This document shows, one piece after another, positions 52,701 through 62,852 of a DNA stretch of 64,000 bases; within the stretch, counting starts at the first letter, position 1, and every line of letters begins with the position of its first letter. The notes under the pieces were generated by a model, which was not told where the DNA came from, ran no database searches, and saw only the letters and a list, made by a program, of their open reading frames with translations. The DNA is from Closterium sp. Naga37s-1 (Eukaryota > Streptophyta > Zygnematophyceae > Desmidiales > Closteriaceae): contig CANJKZ010000981.1 in NCBI GenBank assembly GCA_947471745.1, positions 1,054,001-1,118,000 on the forward strand, given 5' to 3'. Position numbers and translations under genes: made by a program.

Positions 52701-53319
52701 GCACAGGATTACAATTTTCTGCAGCGGCTGTACACTCCATTGTCTACCAGGTGAATGTGGATTCACAAAACTGTACTTGACTTGCAACTGGGACATAACG
52801 AATTCCCGTTCTACCCTGCTCTTATCGCTCCCTCTCCCCCTTCCTGCCAAAAAACAACAGCCACCAGTAGCAGTGTCAATGGTGGGTGTGAGGCTGGGCC
52901 TGCAGCAACACATCGCAGACAACTAGAAGATCTTGACTCGCAACAGGGATGAACATAATAACCATATTTCTCTCATTGCATCCCTTCCCATCTATTGCCA
53001 AAGCAGCCGGCAGTAGCAGCATCAATGGCGGTCCTGCAGCAACACATCGCAGACAACAGGATCTATGAATTCAACTTGACATTATAATGCCCATCTCCCC
53101 TGCTCTTATCGCTCCCTTTCCCCCTTCCTGCCAAAGCAGCCATCGGTGGCAGCATCAATGGTGGGCGTGAGGCTGGGCCTGCAGCAGCACATCGCGGACA
53201 ACAAGGTGATCTTTGGTTTGAAATTGGACGATGAGGATCGCGCAAGGATCACCAGTGTTACCAGCAGAGGCCGGGACCTTCTTGCTGTGATTGGTGACTG
53301 CGGGGACGAGTACAGGTAG
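43786..53319 (+). CDS. Chloroplast-targeted aldo/keto reductase
   Basis: NAD(P)H-dependent oxidoreductase of the plant At2g27680-like branch; substrate unknown. Nine GT-AG exons: 43786-44023, 44949-45107, 45815-45899, 46768-46884, 48083-48236, 48951-49030, 51998-52109, 52510-52629, 53140-53319 (414 residues). The first 60 or so residues are rich in Arg/Ser/Ala, lack acids and end near SVRAEA, typical of a plastid transit peptide. The catalytic tetrad is visible: D128 and Y133 (FDMADIYGPAE), K164 (GLTKFV), H199 (LLQFHW). Other signatures are WDYANPGYLDALKHLTDLKEE, GIPIVSNQVQHSLVDMRPQQ, GTVMGGLLSEKYL and the C-terminal IGDCGDEYR. Intron 6 holds a 2.3-kb satellite. Nearly every exon has partial copies in the adjoining introns. 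Confidence 0.9.
43985..44335 (+). repeat. Repeated end of aldo/keto reductase exon 1
   Basis: The exon 1 end with its CTTCGTAAGCC donor and about 60 bases of intron occurs three times (starts near 43988, 44128 and 44270). It is decaying downstream, with CATTCGAGCGCGCCC spacers also repeated. Confidence 0.85.
44480..44940 (+). repeat. Acceptor-side copies of aldo/keto reductase exon 2
   Basis: Three copies of VVNGMWQSSSGAW (two of them with an AACAG acceptor and the EQGKDSLD start) upstream of the assigned exon. They end where the exon would continue to QAAPDAVV. Confidence 0.88.
45155..45625 (+). repeat. Donor-side copies of aldo/keto reductase exon 2
   Basis: Three copies of DAVVTAMLQHADAGLTTFDMADIY with GTGAGT or GTAAGT donors, at about 45180-45260, 45385-45450 and 45540-45620, downstream of the exon. 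Confidence 0.88.
45304..45337. repeat. Perfect 34-bp palindrome, TTTTGAG core
   Basis: GGTGCGAC + TTTTGAGAATTCTCAAAA + GTCGCACC, fully self-complementary, in intron 2 of the reductase gene between copies of exon 2. Confidence 0.95.
46090..46125. repeat. 36-bp palindrome, TTTTGAG core
   Basis: Arms GCAGGGTGTTTTTGAGA and TCTCAAAAACACCCTGC, with two central T, in intron 3. Confidence 0.95.
46289..46308. repeat. 20-bp palindrome CTTTTGAGACGTCTCAAAAG
   Basis: Perfectly self-complementary, in intron 3, with the same TTTTGAGA...TCTCAAAA core and a different centre. Confidence 0.95.
46424..46455. repeat. Perfect 32-bp palindrome, TTTTGAG core
   Basis: AGGGAG + TTTTTGAGAATTCTCAAAAA + CTCCCT, in intron 3. 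The flanks CTTTGA...TGCCTTTC are repeated on both sides. Confidence 0.95.
46940..47540 (+). repeat. Donor-side copies of aldo/keto reductase exon 4
   Basis: Five copies of RMQVKTIDLLQFHW plus a GTGAG donor downstream of exon 4 (near 46965, 47130, 47240, 47365 and 47490), each with 60-90 bases of related intron. The real exon ends at 46884. Confidence 0.92.
47642..47716 (+). repeat. 10-bp minisatellite GCAGGAGAGG
   Basis: About seven perfect 10-base units in intron 4. Confidence 0.95.
47826..48045 (+). repeat. Acceptor-side copies of aldo/keto reductase exon 5
   Basis: Two copies of NPGYLDALKHLTD upstream of exon 5; one keeps CCCAG/GTGGGA at the border. A short donor-side scrap (DTARLQVI) lies downstream at 48328-48360. 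Confidence 0.88.
48560..48880 (+). repeat. Acceptor-side copies of aldo/keto reductase exon 6
   Basis: Three copies of (C)AG + QHSLVDMRPQQQMA upstream of exon 6 with small frame-breaking changes, at about 48567, 48677 and 48834. Confidence 0.88.
49013..49170 (+). repeat. Minisatellite built on the exon 6 donor site
   Basis: Begins with the last codons of exon 6 (GCTTATAAC/GTGAGTGG) and repeats GGCTTATAACGAAGTTGATT-type units of about 29 bases four to five times into intron 6, each with a CGTGAGTGG donor-like string. Confidence 0.92.
49516..51808. repeat. 33-bp satellite, 69 copies
   Basis: About 69 head-to-tail units of 33 bases (GGTATGGATGTATACATATG core) fill most of intron 6. Two variants alternate: TATAC and TATTC at one site. 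Twenty-seven bases of the TATAC variant are strictly alternating purine-pyrimidine. Because 33 is divisible by three, five or more reading frames are open across it; I regard none as coding. Confidence 0.97.
52140..52205 (+). repeat. Donor-side copy of aldo/keto reductase exon 7
   Basis: LATPSLRKYKR-like sequence with a GTAAGC donor, downstream of exon 7 (ends 52109). Confidence 0.82.
52360..52432 (+). repeat. Acceptor-side copy of aldo/keto reductase exon 8
   Basis: TTTCAG acceptor then MVDVWGGWALFQERLRECET, upstream of exon 8. A near-palindrome TTGAGTCGACTCAA sits just before it (52277-52290). Confidence 0.9.
52690..52756 (+). repeat. Donor-side copy of aldo/keto reductase exon 8
   Basis: KKHRITIFCSG-like copy of the exon 8 end with a CAGGTGAAT donor, downstream of the exon. 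Confidence 0.78.
52852..53062 (+). repeat. Acceptor-side copies of aldo/keto reductase exon 9
   Basis: Two copies of ASMVGVRLGLQQHIADN (the second with an internal deletion), each preceded by a (A)CAG or GCAG acceptor, upstream of exon 9. Confidence 0.88.
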
Positions 53320-53384
53320 AGGTCACTTCAACAGGACTCATTCATTGACCATACTGTCCCTTTCATATTTGACTTGCGATCGGG

Positions 53385-53500
53385 CGATGAGGATCGGGCA
53401 AGGGTTACCCTTGCATGTTAGACTTGCTGGTATCAGTGTTACCAGTGGAGGCCAGGACCCCATTGCTGTAATTGGTAATTTCAGGGATGAGTACAGGTAG
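53385..53500 (+). repeat. Downstream copy of the reductase 3' end
   Basis: After the stop codon, DDEDR...ITSVTSGGQDP and IGNFRDEYR with its TAG are repeated with substitutions, extending the same pattern past the last exon. Confidence 0.85.
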
Positions 53501-53600
53501 AAATCTCTTCAACAGGTTACATGACGCTCTTATAATAGACATATACGGTATCCTGTACATGCACGAGCATCAACATAATATAGACAACATCACCTACTAA

Positions 53601-56376
53601 CTATGGCAAGTTGGAAGCGAGCCACCAGAGCATGTTTGTTTTGGAGTTGCCATCATCAAAAGCACCTAGAGCAGCAATGTTCGCCCTGGCCCCCTGCGGG
53701 TCGTACAGCGCCCACGCAAAGCCGCGCCACTCGTCCGTGGCGGCACCACTCAGCACGGGTTGCGCCCACTCCACCAGCTGCTTAGCAAACTCGGGGTCAG
53801 GGAAGAGGTGCTTGAGGTAGGGCGTTACGGGCAGCACCTGGATGCCCACACGCTTCTCCATGTCCGCCGGTGGGGCGAACCACAGCGCCGCATCGCGCTT
53901 GGTGGACCACAGCACGCCCACCACACGGTTGGCGTCTGCAAACACGGCCTCATATGCGGGCGACAGGGACGGCTCCGGGGCGGATGAGCCGAGCGGCACG
54001 TGCATGAGGGTCTGCCCGGCGACGGCCTCCACGGCTGCGAGTGTGGCGCCCAGCGTGGCGAGCGGCTGGTCGCCCAGCACTGACGCCAGCAGCGCCGCTG
54101 CATAGTACGCGTTGGCCGCCTCGCTGAAGCTCTCCTGGTTGCGCCCGTCGCCGAACTCAAACAGCCCGCTGGCCCACGAGTGCAGCGCGTACGCGTCAAA
54201 GTGCCGCAGCCTTGGGAATGCCGCCGTGCGCTCCGGCGACATGTAGTCCGCCATCAGGTCCTTGAGCGCCGCACGGTACTGGTCGCGCCACGCGGGGTCG
54301 AACTTGGCGACGGTAGCAGCGGCATAGATGAAGTAGCCGTAGTGGAAGTGGTGGTCGTTGTACATGCCCGCTCCAAACTCCGCCCCCTGGTCAAGCGACC
54401 CCGCCTCGCTCACCACGCCGCCCCACGTGGGATCGTACAGCAGGCGGTTACCGGGGAAGGTGCCGTCCAGCCATGCGGAGAGCGCGGATCGCAGGGGCGG
54501 CAACACGGCGGCCAGGCTGTCATCGTCTTGCACCTGCTTCGCGATCAGTGCCAGGCGGGCGGCGCGCGCCGCTGTCTTGCCGAAGAAGTAGGTGGAGGGG
54601 GAGGAGAGGGGCGGCAGCGCGGCCACGTCCTGCTTGAGGCTGGCCCTCAGCTCGTCCAGCAGCTGGGGGTCGGACGAGAGGGGCCCCGCACGCCACGTGG
54701 AGGGGCGCTTGGGCACATTGAGGCGCCACACCGCCCCCTGCATGCCCACCGCCTGGCCGTCGATGGAGGGGTATGCCAGCACTGACGCATCCGGCACCGA
54801 CGCATCTCGCACGGACGACCATGGTGCACTGCTGCGTGCGTTGGAGGGGGCGGCAGAGGCGGGGTTGTGGTGGGCGCGGAGGGCGCCCATGGCGCCTGAG
54901 GGTGAGCCGCTGCTGTGACGGCGGAGGGTGGAGGGAAGGGAGGGGCTGTGCGCGGTCACTTCCATGCGCCGGTGCACTGCTCATGGGGGAGGGAGGAGGA
55001 GAGGGGACAGAGAAGGAACAAGGGAGAAGGGGGTTACTTTGACGGACAGATGATGAGGGCATTCCAGGTGACGTAGCAGCACACATGGCAACACAAGTGG
55101 CAGCACGGCGCTACTCACTTGGCAGCGAGAGCATGAGCAGCGGCGCCTCGGTGTCGCCGTCAGCCAGCTGGCGCCACTGCTGGGTGCGCCAGGTGTACTT
55201 GATGCGGAACGCGCCCACGTGCGCGCTCCCCCCCACCGGCACCGTGGGCACGTGCGCGTCCAGCACCGCCTCCTCGTCCTGCGGGGAGGCGCCCGGCAGC
55301 AGCGCCACGCGCATCGTCCCCGTGAATGGCGCATCCGCCGCTAGTGTCGACCCGTCCTGCCGCATCGCCAGTGGCGACGACAGGTACAGCAGCCACGTCT
55401 GGTGGGGGGTACGGAGGGGTGGAGAGGGGAAATCAGTGGGGAGGGGGGTGGTGAGTACAAAACGTGAGCAAGCGGAGCGGGGAGATAGGTGGGACAATGA
55501 GCGAGCGAGAGGTGGGTGCGTGCTTGAAGAGTGTAGGGAATGGGGCTCAGGCGAGAGTGGGAATGGTACTGCGCTGCGGTAATGAGTGGGCGGAGCGGGG
55601 AGCGGGGAGCTGACCTGGCCGTTGTTGAGAGCGATGCGGTACTTGCTGTTGTCGCCGCTGGGCTCTACACCCGTGATGGCGTGAATCGTCGTCAGCACGG
55701 GCGTCGCTGGGGGTCCGCCAAGGGGGAATATGAACGTGAGGAAGGGCGACCCGCGCACCAGTGGGACCTCGAGCGCGGGGGGATCGGAGGGCGCGGAGGA
55801 GGGTTGGCGGAAGGAGAGGGTGGCGGAGAGGTCGTCGTAGGCGGAGAGCTGATGGGGGGGAAGGCCCTGCAGCGTGGAGAGCATGAGCGCCGTCACGAAC
55901 GCCTGCACTATGTACCCCGGTTGGGGGTCGCGCACCGGCAGCCCCCACGCGACGCGCCCCTCCGCGCTCTGCACCACGTACGGCGTCACGAGCTCGGGGT
56001 TGCCGCCCTGCCCCAGCACGAAGTTCTGCCACGGCGCGTTCGTCGGGTACGGCGCCTGCGGAAGGGGAAAGAGGGGGAGTTGAGCGGGATGAGGGGAAAG
56101 GAGGGATGGAAGCACGAGGAACGGAGAGCGCGCGCAGATGGGGGAAGCGGAGATCGCGCGCCGACTGGGGAGGGCTGGGGAACTCACGGTGAGATTGGCG
56201 GACCAAAGGGCGGAAGGCGCGGGAGCGACAGTGGAGGAGAGCGCGGGGAAGGCCGCCGAAGCCATGGCGGCGGGGATCAGACGCGCTCGGAGTGCAGCGG
56301 AGATGGGACGCGCACAGAGTGCGGTGGGGATGACAGGAGGAACGAGCTTGGCTTGGTTGGCAAGGCAAGGCTGCAC
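53601..56376 (-). CDS. Endo-1,3-beta-glucanase, GH81 family
   Basis: Hydrolyses internal beta-1,3-glucan (callose-type) bonds; likely acts on cell-wall or septal callose. Four minus-strand exons: 56376-56188, 56055-55615, 55398-55119, 54976-53601; 761 residues, ending SNLP-stop. The N-terminal beta-domain starts TNAPWQNFVLGQGGNPELVTPYVVQS. The catalytic domain carries YNDHHFHYGYF (about 507-517) and NQESFSEAANAYY (about 580), with the conserved acidic residues of GH81. The length is normal for the family. A second start at 56265 (MASAAFPALSS) is equally plausible. No clear signal peptide is seen with either. Introns are short (130-220 bases) and carry no exon copies, unlike the neighbouring genes. 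Confidence 0.9.
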
Positions 56377-56570
56377 GCTGGGCGGGTGGGTGCGGTGAGG
56401 CGCCCGCCGTGAAGGTCAGTTGCGGTCGGGGGGTTTGAAGACGCTAAATCTGTGCTGCCGGACGGAGGATGGCTGTTGCGCCAGTGATGATTCGTAGACT
56501 CTGTGATCGCGGGAGCTACTAAATATATCACTTCGTCGTGGCCGTGTGATGTCGCGTCCCGTGATGGCAG

Positions 56571-56578
56571 TGACGTCA
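56571..56578. promoter_or_regulatory. TGACGTCA palindrome upstream of the GH81 gene
   Basis: Exact TGA/CRE-type bZIP consensus about 195 bases upstream of the outer start codon. Known as a binding site for TGA-class bZIP factors in plants; use here is inferred. Confidence 0.35.
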
Positions 56579-58233
56579 TGGCGCCGCCGGCGGACCGTCG
56601 GGCCCGCGACACGCGAATCAGTCAGGCACGCGGAATTCGAGTCCGCCACACTGCTACGACAGAGTCGCGGGATCTGACTTCAGTCGAAACGCTCGCTTGA
56701 ATTCATCGGTCATCGACTTCTCCACACCACAGTAATGCGGCAATGCGGCACTCATGACTGATCGAATTGAAGGTACCTGTCCTGCTCCAACTCTGCGCCA
56801 TCCTTTGCCCTCCCTGGTACACGCGTGCAGTGCAAGGTTGGAATGGCACAGGAGCACCCACCCACCTCGCCTCGCATGTTACCCTCTTTCAGCAAGGCAA
56901 CGTTGCGACCAAAGCAATGCGTGCGCGATGTTCCAGTCGGGCGTTAACGACAACTGCGAAAACATGCTGATACATCGTTAGTCTCGCAAGCACCTTGTTC
57001 TTCGAACGTGCAGGTGAAGTCGAGATGGGCTGTGGAGCACGGCATTCGTGCTTCTCTGTGTTTGAATTGAACCAATAAATTTTGTTACATAATCCGTATC
57101 CTCGATGCGCTCGTGAAACCCAGAGGCTATCTTCGGGCGCGTTCACATTCATCCATTTCTCGAAGATTCGCTAAGTTCGGGGAGACCTCCTTCGAGAGAC
57201 TCCAGTCAGCGACGCATGTATTTGAGAGAGGGGGCCGAACCCAATTGACATCAGAAGTACGGGTCAAGTGTCAGAGCACGTTTCGTCAGCATTCAGCAAC
57301 GAAGAGAGCCTCATTCGCATCCCTATCAACAGCACTTGTAAAACAGAGTAGCTGTGACTACTGGAGGGCTGGAAACTTGGCTGGAAAGTCTTAGCAGGGC
57401 TGCTGGAATTGACTGGATGAGGTAAAACTTCACTATGTTCAAGATTAACAAGCCCACTAAAGCACAACTCTATAGGCATCACAAACAAGACAGATTGAAA
57501 GCTCAAACTAGGCTGATAGACAATGTAACTCCCCTGGTAACTTGGGCACAATCTAGACTGGGTGGACCTTGAGTGACTTTGAGTGCCACATGAGGTGCAT
57601 GAATAAGAAAACTCTGGATATTTCTGCTATAGCTGATTCTGATGTGTAGAAACCTGTAGAAACTGCCAACACTTCGGTTGAAGGCAGCTTTGAACTGTAT
57701 CGAGTCTTCGGCTGAAATCTGATTGGTGGTGGAACTTTCGAAGTACTTCCCGAAGCCTCTGATTCATCGCCGACATTCCCCCTTGCTGCTGCTTGTGTGC
57801 AAAGGGCTGGGGCGGCAGAAACTCGATTCTCCAACAACAGCTTGGGAGTTCTATAATCTATATTTCCTAGACATCCGCGTCCTGAGGACGCGTCACCAGA
57901 ACGCCGATCCTGCGACCTCGTCGAAAATCGATCTTCCACCGCATTAAAACTACGCGCATCGCAGTTTGAAATTTATAGCTGCTAATTAAACCACGCAAAA
58001 AATCGATCCTACGTAGGATCGATCCTGCGATCGGCGTTGAGGTGACGCGCCCTGAGGTACCTGCCTCTACTGTCAACCCTTGGAGAAATTAGCAGTAGAA
58101 AGTCCCTCAGAACCAGTGGCACGTTTCCGCTAGTTAACTTGCTTCCTTCGAACGTCTTACGTCGATCTAAACTCCAGCTCCCTCGCACCTTCTCGCTCGC
58201 CACACGCTGTTTCACTCTCCGCAGACGAACAAC
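56579..58233. other. Intergenic between GH81 and COQ4
   Basis: About 1.65 kb between divergent genes. No coding sequence recognised. A small inverted-repeat unit lies at 57870-58065 (see separate entry). It presumably contains both promoters. Confidence 0.45.
57870..58065. repeat. Small inverted-repeat unit
   Basis: Left CTGAGGACGCGTCACC and right GGTGACGCGCCCTGAG are reverse complements with few mismatches. The match continues with AACGCCGATC on the left and GATCGGCGTT on the right. The interior is AT-rich plus a nested palindrome, ATCGATCCTACGTAGGATCGAT. It is MITE-like in layout, but no target duplication was identified. Confidence 0.6.
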
Positions 58234-61200
58234 ATGTTCCTCCGACGCTCAGTGCGGACGCTAAACGGAGCAGCCTCTAGCGCTGTATTGTCGTCCCTGT
58301 TGCATCGAACGGCTCACGTTAGACCGCCATTTGCTGTGCCTGCAGCCGTTGATTCGCTTCAACAGCAGCAGTTTCAATGTCGCGGATTAGCTACTGGATC
58401 AGAAGAAGGTAAATCTCATATCTTGCTCTCAAAAACCAAACCACTCTCATTTCGCGCAAAATGCTCCTGATACCGTCCAGCCGTCCGACTGCATCGAACG
58501 GCTCGCTCTTAGCATTGGCGCGCGCTGCCTGCAGCCGTTGATTCCTGTTCAGCTGTCGCTGCATAGGAAGGGCCAACGACAGTACCATGCCATGAAACGA
58601 GCCTTCTTATTTCCCTATGTCGTGGTGCCTTTAATTCCAGCATTGAAAGCATGTTAGGTGCGATTCGGCTTATTAGTGCTTTTGTGAGGAAGATTTCATC
58701 TCCAGTTCATGATGCCTGTAGCACGACTCGCACGTCCCCTCTCCCCCGTGCAACGAGCAGCAGTCAGGGGCATCAGTGGGAGCACTGGCAAACCCTACAC
58801 GGGCCTTCAGATAACCTCGGCCTTCTCTACTGTCCCCGCACTTTTCCCCTGGCCCTCCCCAGCCCCCCCATACGACTCGCATATACCACTCTCGCCCTTG
58901 CAGCGTGCAGCAGTGGCTGTGGGGGCGTCAATGGGAGCTCTGGCCATCCCTGCGCGGGCGGATCTGAAACCCACATACAAATTCCCACCCGCCTTCACCT
59001 CCCCATCCCCTGTTCCTGTTCCACCCTCCAGCCCCCCTATACAACTCGCACGTCACCCTCTCCTCCTTCCAGCGCGCAGCAGTGGCTGTGGGGGCGTCAG
59101 TGGGAGCTCTCGCCAACCCTGTCCGGGCCTTCATAAAACCCCTTGCTCCCTCTACTGTCCCTGCTCACACCGTTCCCCTACCTCCAATTACGATTCGCAT
59201 ATACCATTCTCCCCCCTCCAACGAGCAGCAGTGCCATAGGGGCGTCCGTGGGAGCACTGGCCAACCCTGCCTGGGCAGATATGAAACCCTCGTACTATTC
59301 CCCAACTCCCTTCATCTCCCCGTCCCTTGTTCCTGTTCCGCCCTCCCAGCCCCCCTATACGACTCCCACGTCCCCCTCTCGCCTCTCCAACGCGCAGCAG
59401 TCGCCATGGGGGCATCGGCGGGCGCTCTGGCCAACCCTTCCCTTCTCTCCCTTCCCCCGTCTCCCCCTCCCCAGCTCCCCTTTACGACTCCCACGTCCCT
59501 CTCTCGCCCATCCAGCGCGCAGCAATCGTCATAGGGTCACTAGTGGGAGCGCTGGCCAACCCTGCCCGGGCCTTCATACAACCCCTTGCTCCCTCTACTG
59601 TCCCCACTCCTTCCCCCTCTCTCCCTGCAGTCCCCCTGTACGACTCGCACATCCCCCTCTCCCCCCTGCAAAGAGCAGCAGTCGCCATAGGGTCACTAGT
59701 GGGAGCGCAGGCCAACCCTGCCCGGGCCTTCATACAACCCCTTGCTCCCTCTACTGTCCCCACTCCTTCCCCCTCCCTCCCTGCAGTCCCCCTGTACGAC
59801 TCGCACATCCCCCTCTCCCCCCTGCAAAGAGCAGCAGTCGCCATAGGGTCACTAGTGGGAGCGCAGGCCAACCCTGCCCGGGCCTTCATACAACCCCTTC
59901 CTCCCTCTCCTGTCCCTGCCCACACCGTTCCCCGGCTTCCCTCCAGCCCCCCCATACGACTCGCATATACCTCTTTCGCCGCTCCAACGAGCAGCAGTGG
60001 CTGTGGGAGCGTCAGTGGGAGCTCTGGCCAACCCTGCCCGTGCCTTTAAATACTCTCTTCTCTCTCGCCCTGCCCCTCTCCCTGCCCCTCTCCCTCCCAG
60101 CCCCCCTATACGACTCGCACATACCCTTGTCCCCTCTCCAAAGAGCAGCAGTCGCCATAGGGGCGTCAGTGGGAGCGCTGGCCAACCCTGCCCGGGCGGA
60201 TCTGGTGGCGGCTGTGGGGGAGACGACTGGGGGGGTGGCGCTGGGACGAATTAGGGAGCAAATGAGAACGACAGAGGAGGGCAGGGTGAGTTGTGGTATT
60301 AGTGTGTACATGTGTGTATGTATACATATGCATGTGTATTAGGGCGGATCTGGTGGCGGCTGTGGGGGAGATGACTGGGGGGTTGGCGCTGGGACGAATC
60401 AGAGAGCAGATGAGGGCAATAGAGGAGGGACGGGCGTGTGCAGTGTGCGTACGCATGTGTCTATATGCATGCATGTGTGTATAGCAGGTACTTGGTGTGG
60501 GGCCATCAGTGGGAGCACTGACCGACCCTGCACGGGCAGATTCGAAGCAACTTGCGCCCACCTTGTGCAATGCAGATGCTCTTTTCGGAGCGGCCTATGC
60601 TCACCCAATGGAATTTCTTTCCATGCATTTAACCCCATCTACCAACCGCCACCAGGCCATACTGGAGGAGAAACCCCGGGTGACCGACGCCACACTGCAC
60701 GCAGCAGAGCAGTGCGGCAGAGGGACGTTTGAAGTCTCATTCCCCTTGCCGCCTCATGCAATCCCATGCTGCTGTGTAACTGCATTCAACACCAGGCCAT
60801 ACTGGAGGAGAAACCTCGCGTGACAGACGCCACACTGCACGCAGCAGAGGAGCGCGGCAGAGGGACGTTTGAAGTCTCATTTCCCTTGCCGCCTCGTGCA
60901 ATCCCATGCTGCTGTGTAACTGCATTCAACACCAGGCCATACTGGAGGAGAAACCTCGCGTGACAGACGCCACACTGCACGCAGCAGAGGAGCGTGGCAG
61001 AGGGACGTTTGAAGTCTCATTTCCCTTGCCGCCTCGTGCAATCCCATGCTGCTGTGTAACTGCATTCAACACCAGGCCATACTGGAGGAGAAACCTCGCG
61101 TGACAGACGCCACACTGCACGCAGCAGAGGAGCGCGGCAGAGGGACGTTTGAAGTCTCATTTCCCTTGCCGCCTCGTGCAATCCCATGCTGCTGTGTAAC

Positions 61201-62852
61201 TGCATTCAACACCAGGCCATACTGGAGGAGAAACCTCGCGTGACAGACGCCACACTGCACGCAGCAGAGGAGCGCGGCAGAGGGACGTTTGAAGTCTCAT
61301 TTCCCTTGCCGCCTCGTGCAATCCCATGCTGCTGTGTAACTGCATTCAACGCCAGGCCATACTGGAGGAGAAACCCCGGGTGACAGACGCCACACTGCAG
61401 GCAGCAGAGCAGTGCGACAGAGGCACCTTCGGAGTGGCCTATGCTCACTTGTTGCACTCCGTTGCCCCCGTGCCCATCTAACTGCGTTGCATTCACCATC
61501 AGGCCATACTGGAGGAGAAACCCCGGGTGACAGACACCACACTGCAGGCAGCAGAGCAGTGCGGCAGAGGCACCTTCGGAGCAGCATACGCTCACTTCAT
61601 GCGCTCTCGTCGTTTTGAGCCCCACGAACGTCCCCCTGTGCGCTTCATTGACGACCCTGAGCTGGCCTACGTGGCCACACGGTGAGTCAAGAGTCTCTGT
61701 GAGTGTGCGTGGGGGCTGACGGGGGCCTTTGGAGCAGCCTTTGAAGGCTCACTCCATGCGTGCTCACTACTTCCTGCCCCATTAACGTCCGCCTGTGCGC
61801 TTCATCGACGACCCAGATCTGGCCTATGTGGCAGTGACCACACGGTGAGTCAAGAGTTCGGAGTGTGGCTGGTGAATCTTCCTGTGTGCGTGGGGTGAGG
61901 AGTGGCTGGCTGACGGACGGGGACATTCGGAGCGGCCTACGCTCACTTCATGCGCCCTCGCCACTGAAGCACACAGGCGGCCTCTCTCGTGGTTTGCCGC
62001 TTCGAGCGCCACGAACTGCCGCCGGTGTGCTTCATCGACGACCGTGAGCTGGCCTACGTGGCCACACGGTGAGTGTGGGTGGTGAGAGTACATGGCTAGG
62101 CAAGACCCTGCGGTCAATTCATGCACTCTCACCGCTGTTTGCCCCATGAGAGACCGCCCGTGCGCTTCATTGACGATCCAGAGCTGGCCTACGTGGCCAC
62201 ACGGTGAGTGTGGGTGGTGAGAGTATTACCCACTTACTGTGTGCGCATGGTTGGATGGTTGGTTGGATGGTTGATGCTGCACGAACGGCCGCCTGTGTGC
62301 TTCATTGACGACCCAGAGCTGGCCTATGTCTCCACACACACGGTGAGTGTGGTGTGGAGTGTGGATTTTGGCTGGGGAATCTTCATGTGTCACGTTCGTG
62401 TGTCTGGGGGGGATCACGCACTCACCATTGTTCCCATCCCGGCCTGCCTATGTGCCTTCCGTCGCTCTTTCCCTCCCCTCTATCCTTCCCCCTTCCCTTT
62501 CCATTCCTCCAGGCTAAGGGAGGTGCACGACTTTTGGCATACCATATTCGCCCTCCCCACCACCGTCTCTGGAGAACTAGCCCTCAAGCTCATCGAGTTT
62601 ACCCAAACTGGCCTCCCCATGTGCCTCCTCGCCTCCCTAGGCGCACCTATCCGCCTCTCCCCCGCCCGCCGCTCCCTCCTCCTCTCCTCCATCTACCCCT
62701 GGGCGCTGGGCGCTGGTATCAGAGCGGTGCCACTAGCGGGGATCTACTATGAGAGACGGTTTGGGGAGGACCTGAGTGATTTGAGGCTGGAGTGGAAAAT
62801 CGCCCCTGCTCCACCGCGGTTCTTTGAAAGGAAAGGTGCTGTTGCGAGCTAG
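58234..62852 (+). CDS. COQ4: Ubiquinone biosynthesis protein COQ4, mitochondrial
   Basis: Inner-membrane-associated component of the coenzyme Q biosynthesis complex in mitochondria. Four exons, GT-AG and in frame: 58234-58408, 60101-60285, 61503-61681, 62513-62852; 292 residues. The N-terminus MFLRRSVRTLNGAASSAV is a typical mitochondrial presequence. Then come PLYDSHIPLSPLQRAAVAIG, ILEEKPRVTDTTLQAAEQCG and GTFGAAYAHFM, FIDDPELAYVATRLREVHDFWH with the family metal motif H185-D186-x2-H189-x11-E201, and GLPMCLLASLGAP. The C-terminus GIYYERRFGEDLSDLRLEWKI is also typical. Exons 2, 3 and 4 each have many partial copies in the adjacent introns or downstream sequence. The exact end of exon 2 (AGG/GTGAGT) is inferred from frame. 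Confidence 0.92.
58485..58562 (+). repeat. Copy of COQ4 exon 1 segment
   Basis: TGCATCGAACGGCTC...CTGCAGCCGTTGATTC repeats an internal part of exon 1 (58303-58358), downstream of the exon, with substitutions. Confidence 0.8.
58700..60100 (+). repeat. Nine acceptor-side copies of COQ4 exon 2
   Basis: Tandem units of about 155 bases carrying a pyrimidine tract, a CAG acceptor and most of PLYDSHIPLSPLQRAAVAIGASVGALANPARA, upstream of the assigned exon 2. Two adjacent units near 59625-59890 are almost identical. Others have frame shifts or lost acceptors. Confidence 0.93.
60342..60550 (+). repeat. Donor-side copies of COQ4 exon 2
   Basis: ADLVAAVGEMTGGLALGRIR...IEEGR repeated downstream of exon 2 without its donor, plus a scrap of GPSVGALTDPARAD at 60490-60545. 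Confidence 0.88.
60640..61502 (+). repeat. Six acceptor-side copies of COQ4 exon 3, 140-bp array
   Basis: Units of 140 bases, each with a CAACACCAG acceptor and ILEEKPRVTDATLHAAEERGRGTF, then about 60 bases of intron. At least four consecutive units are practically identical (60797, 60937, 61077, 61217). The assigned exon 3 follows at 61503. Confidence 0.95.
61780..62345 (+). repeat. Four donor-side copies of COQ4 exon 3
   Basis: RPPVRFIDDPELAYVATR plus GGTGAGT at about 61788-61848, 61990-62075, 62145-62208 and 62280-62345, all downstream of exon 3 and with substitutions and short insertions. Confidence 0.92.

Noticed and set aside
53825..54785. Plus- and minus-strand frames overlapping the GH81 gene
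   Set aside because: High GC makes antisense and alternate frames open. Only the minus-strand frame ending at 53601 carries GH81 motifs.
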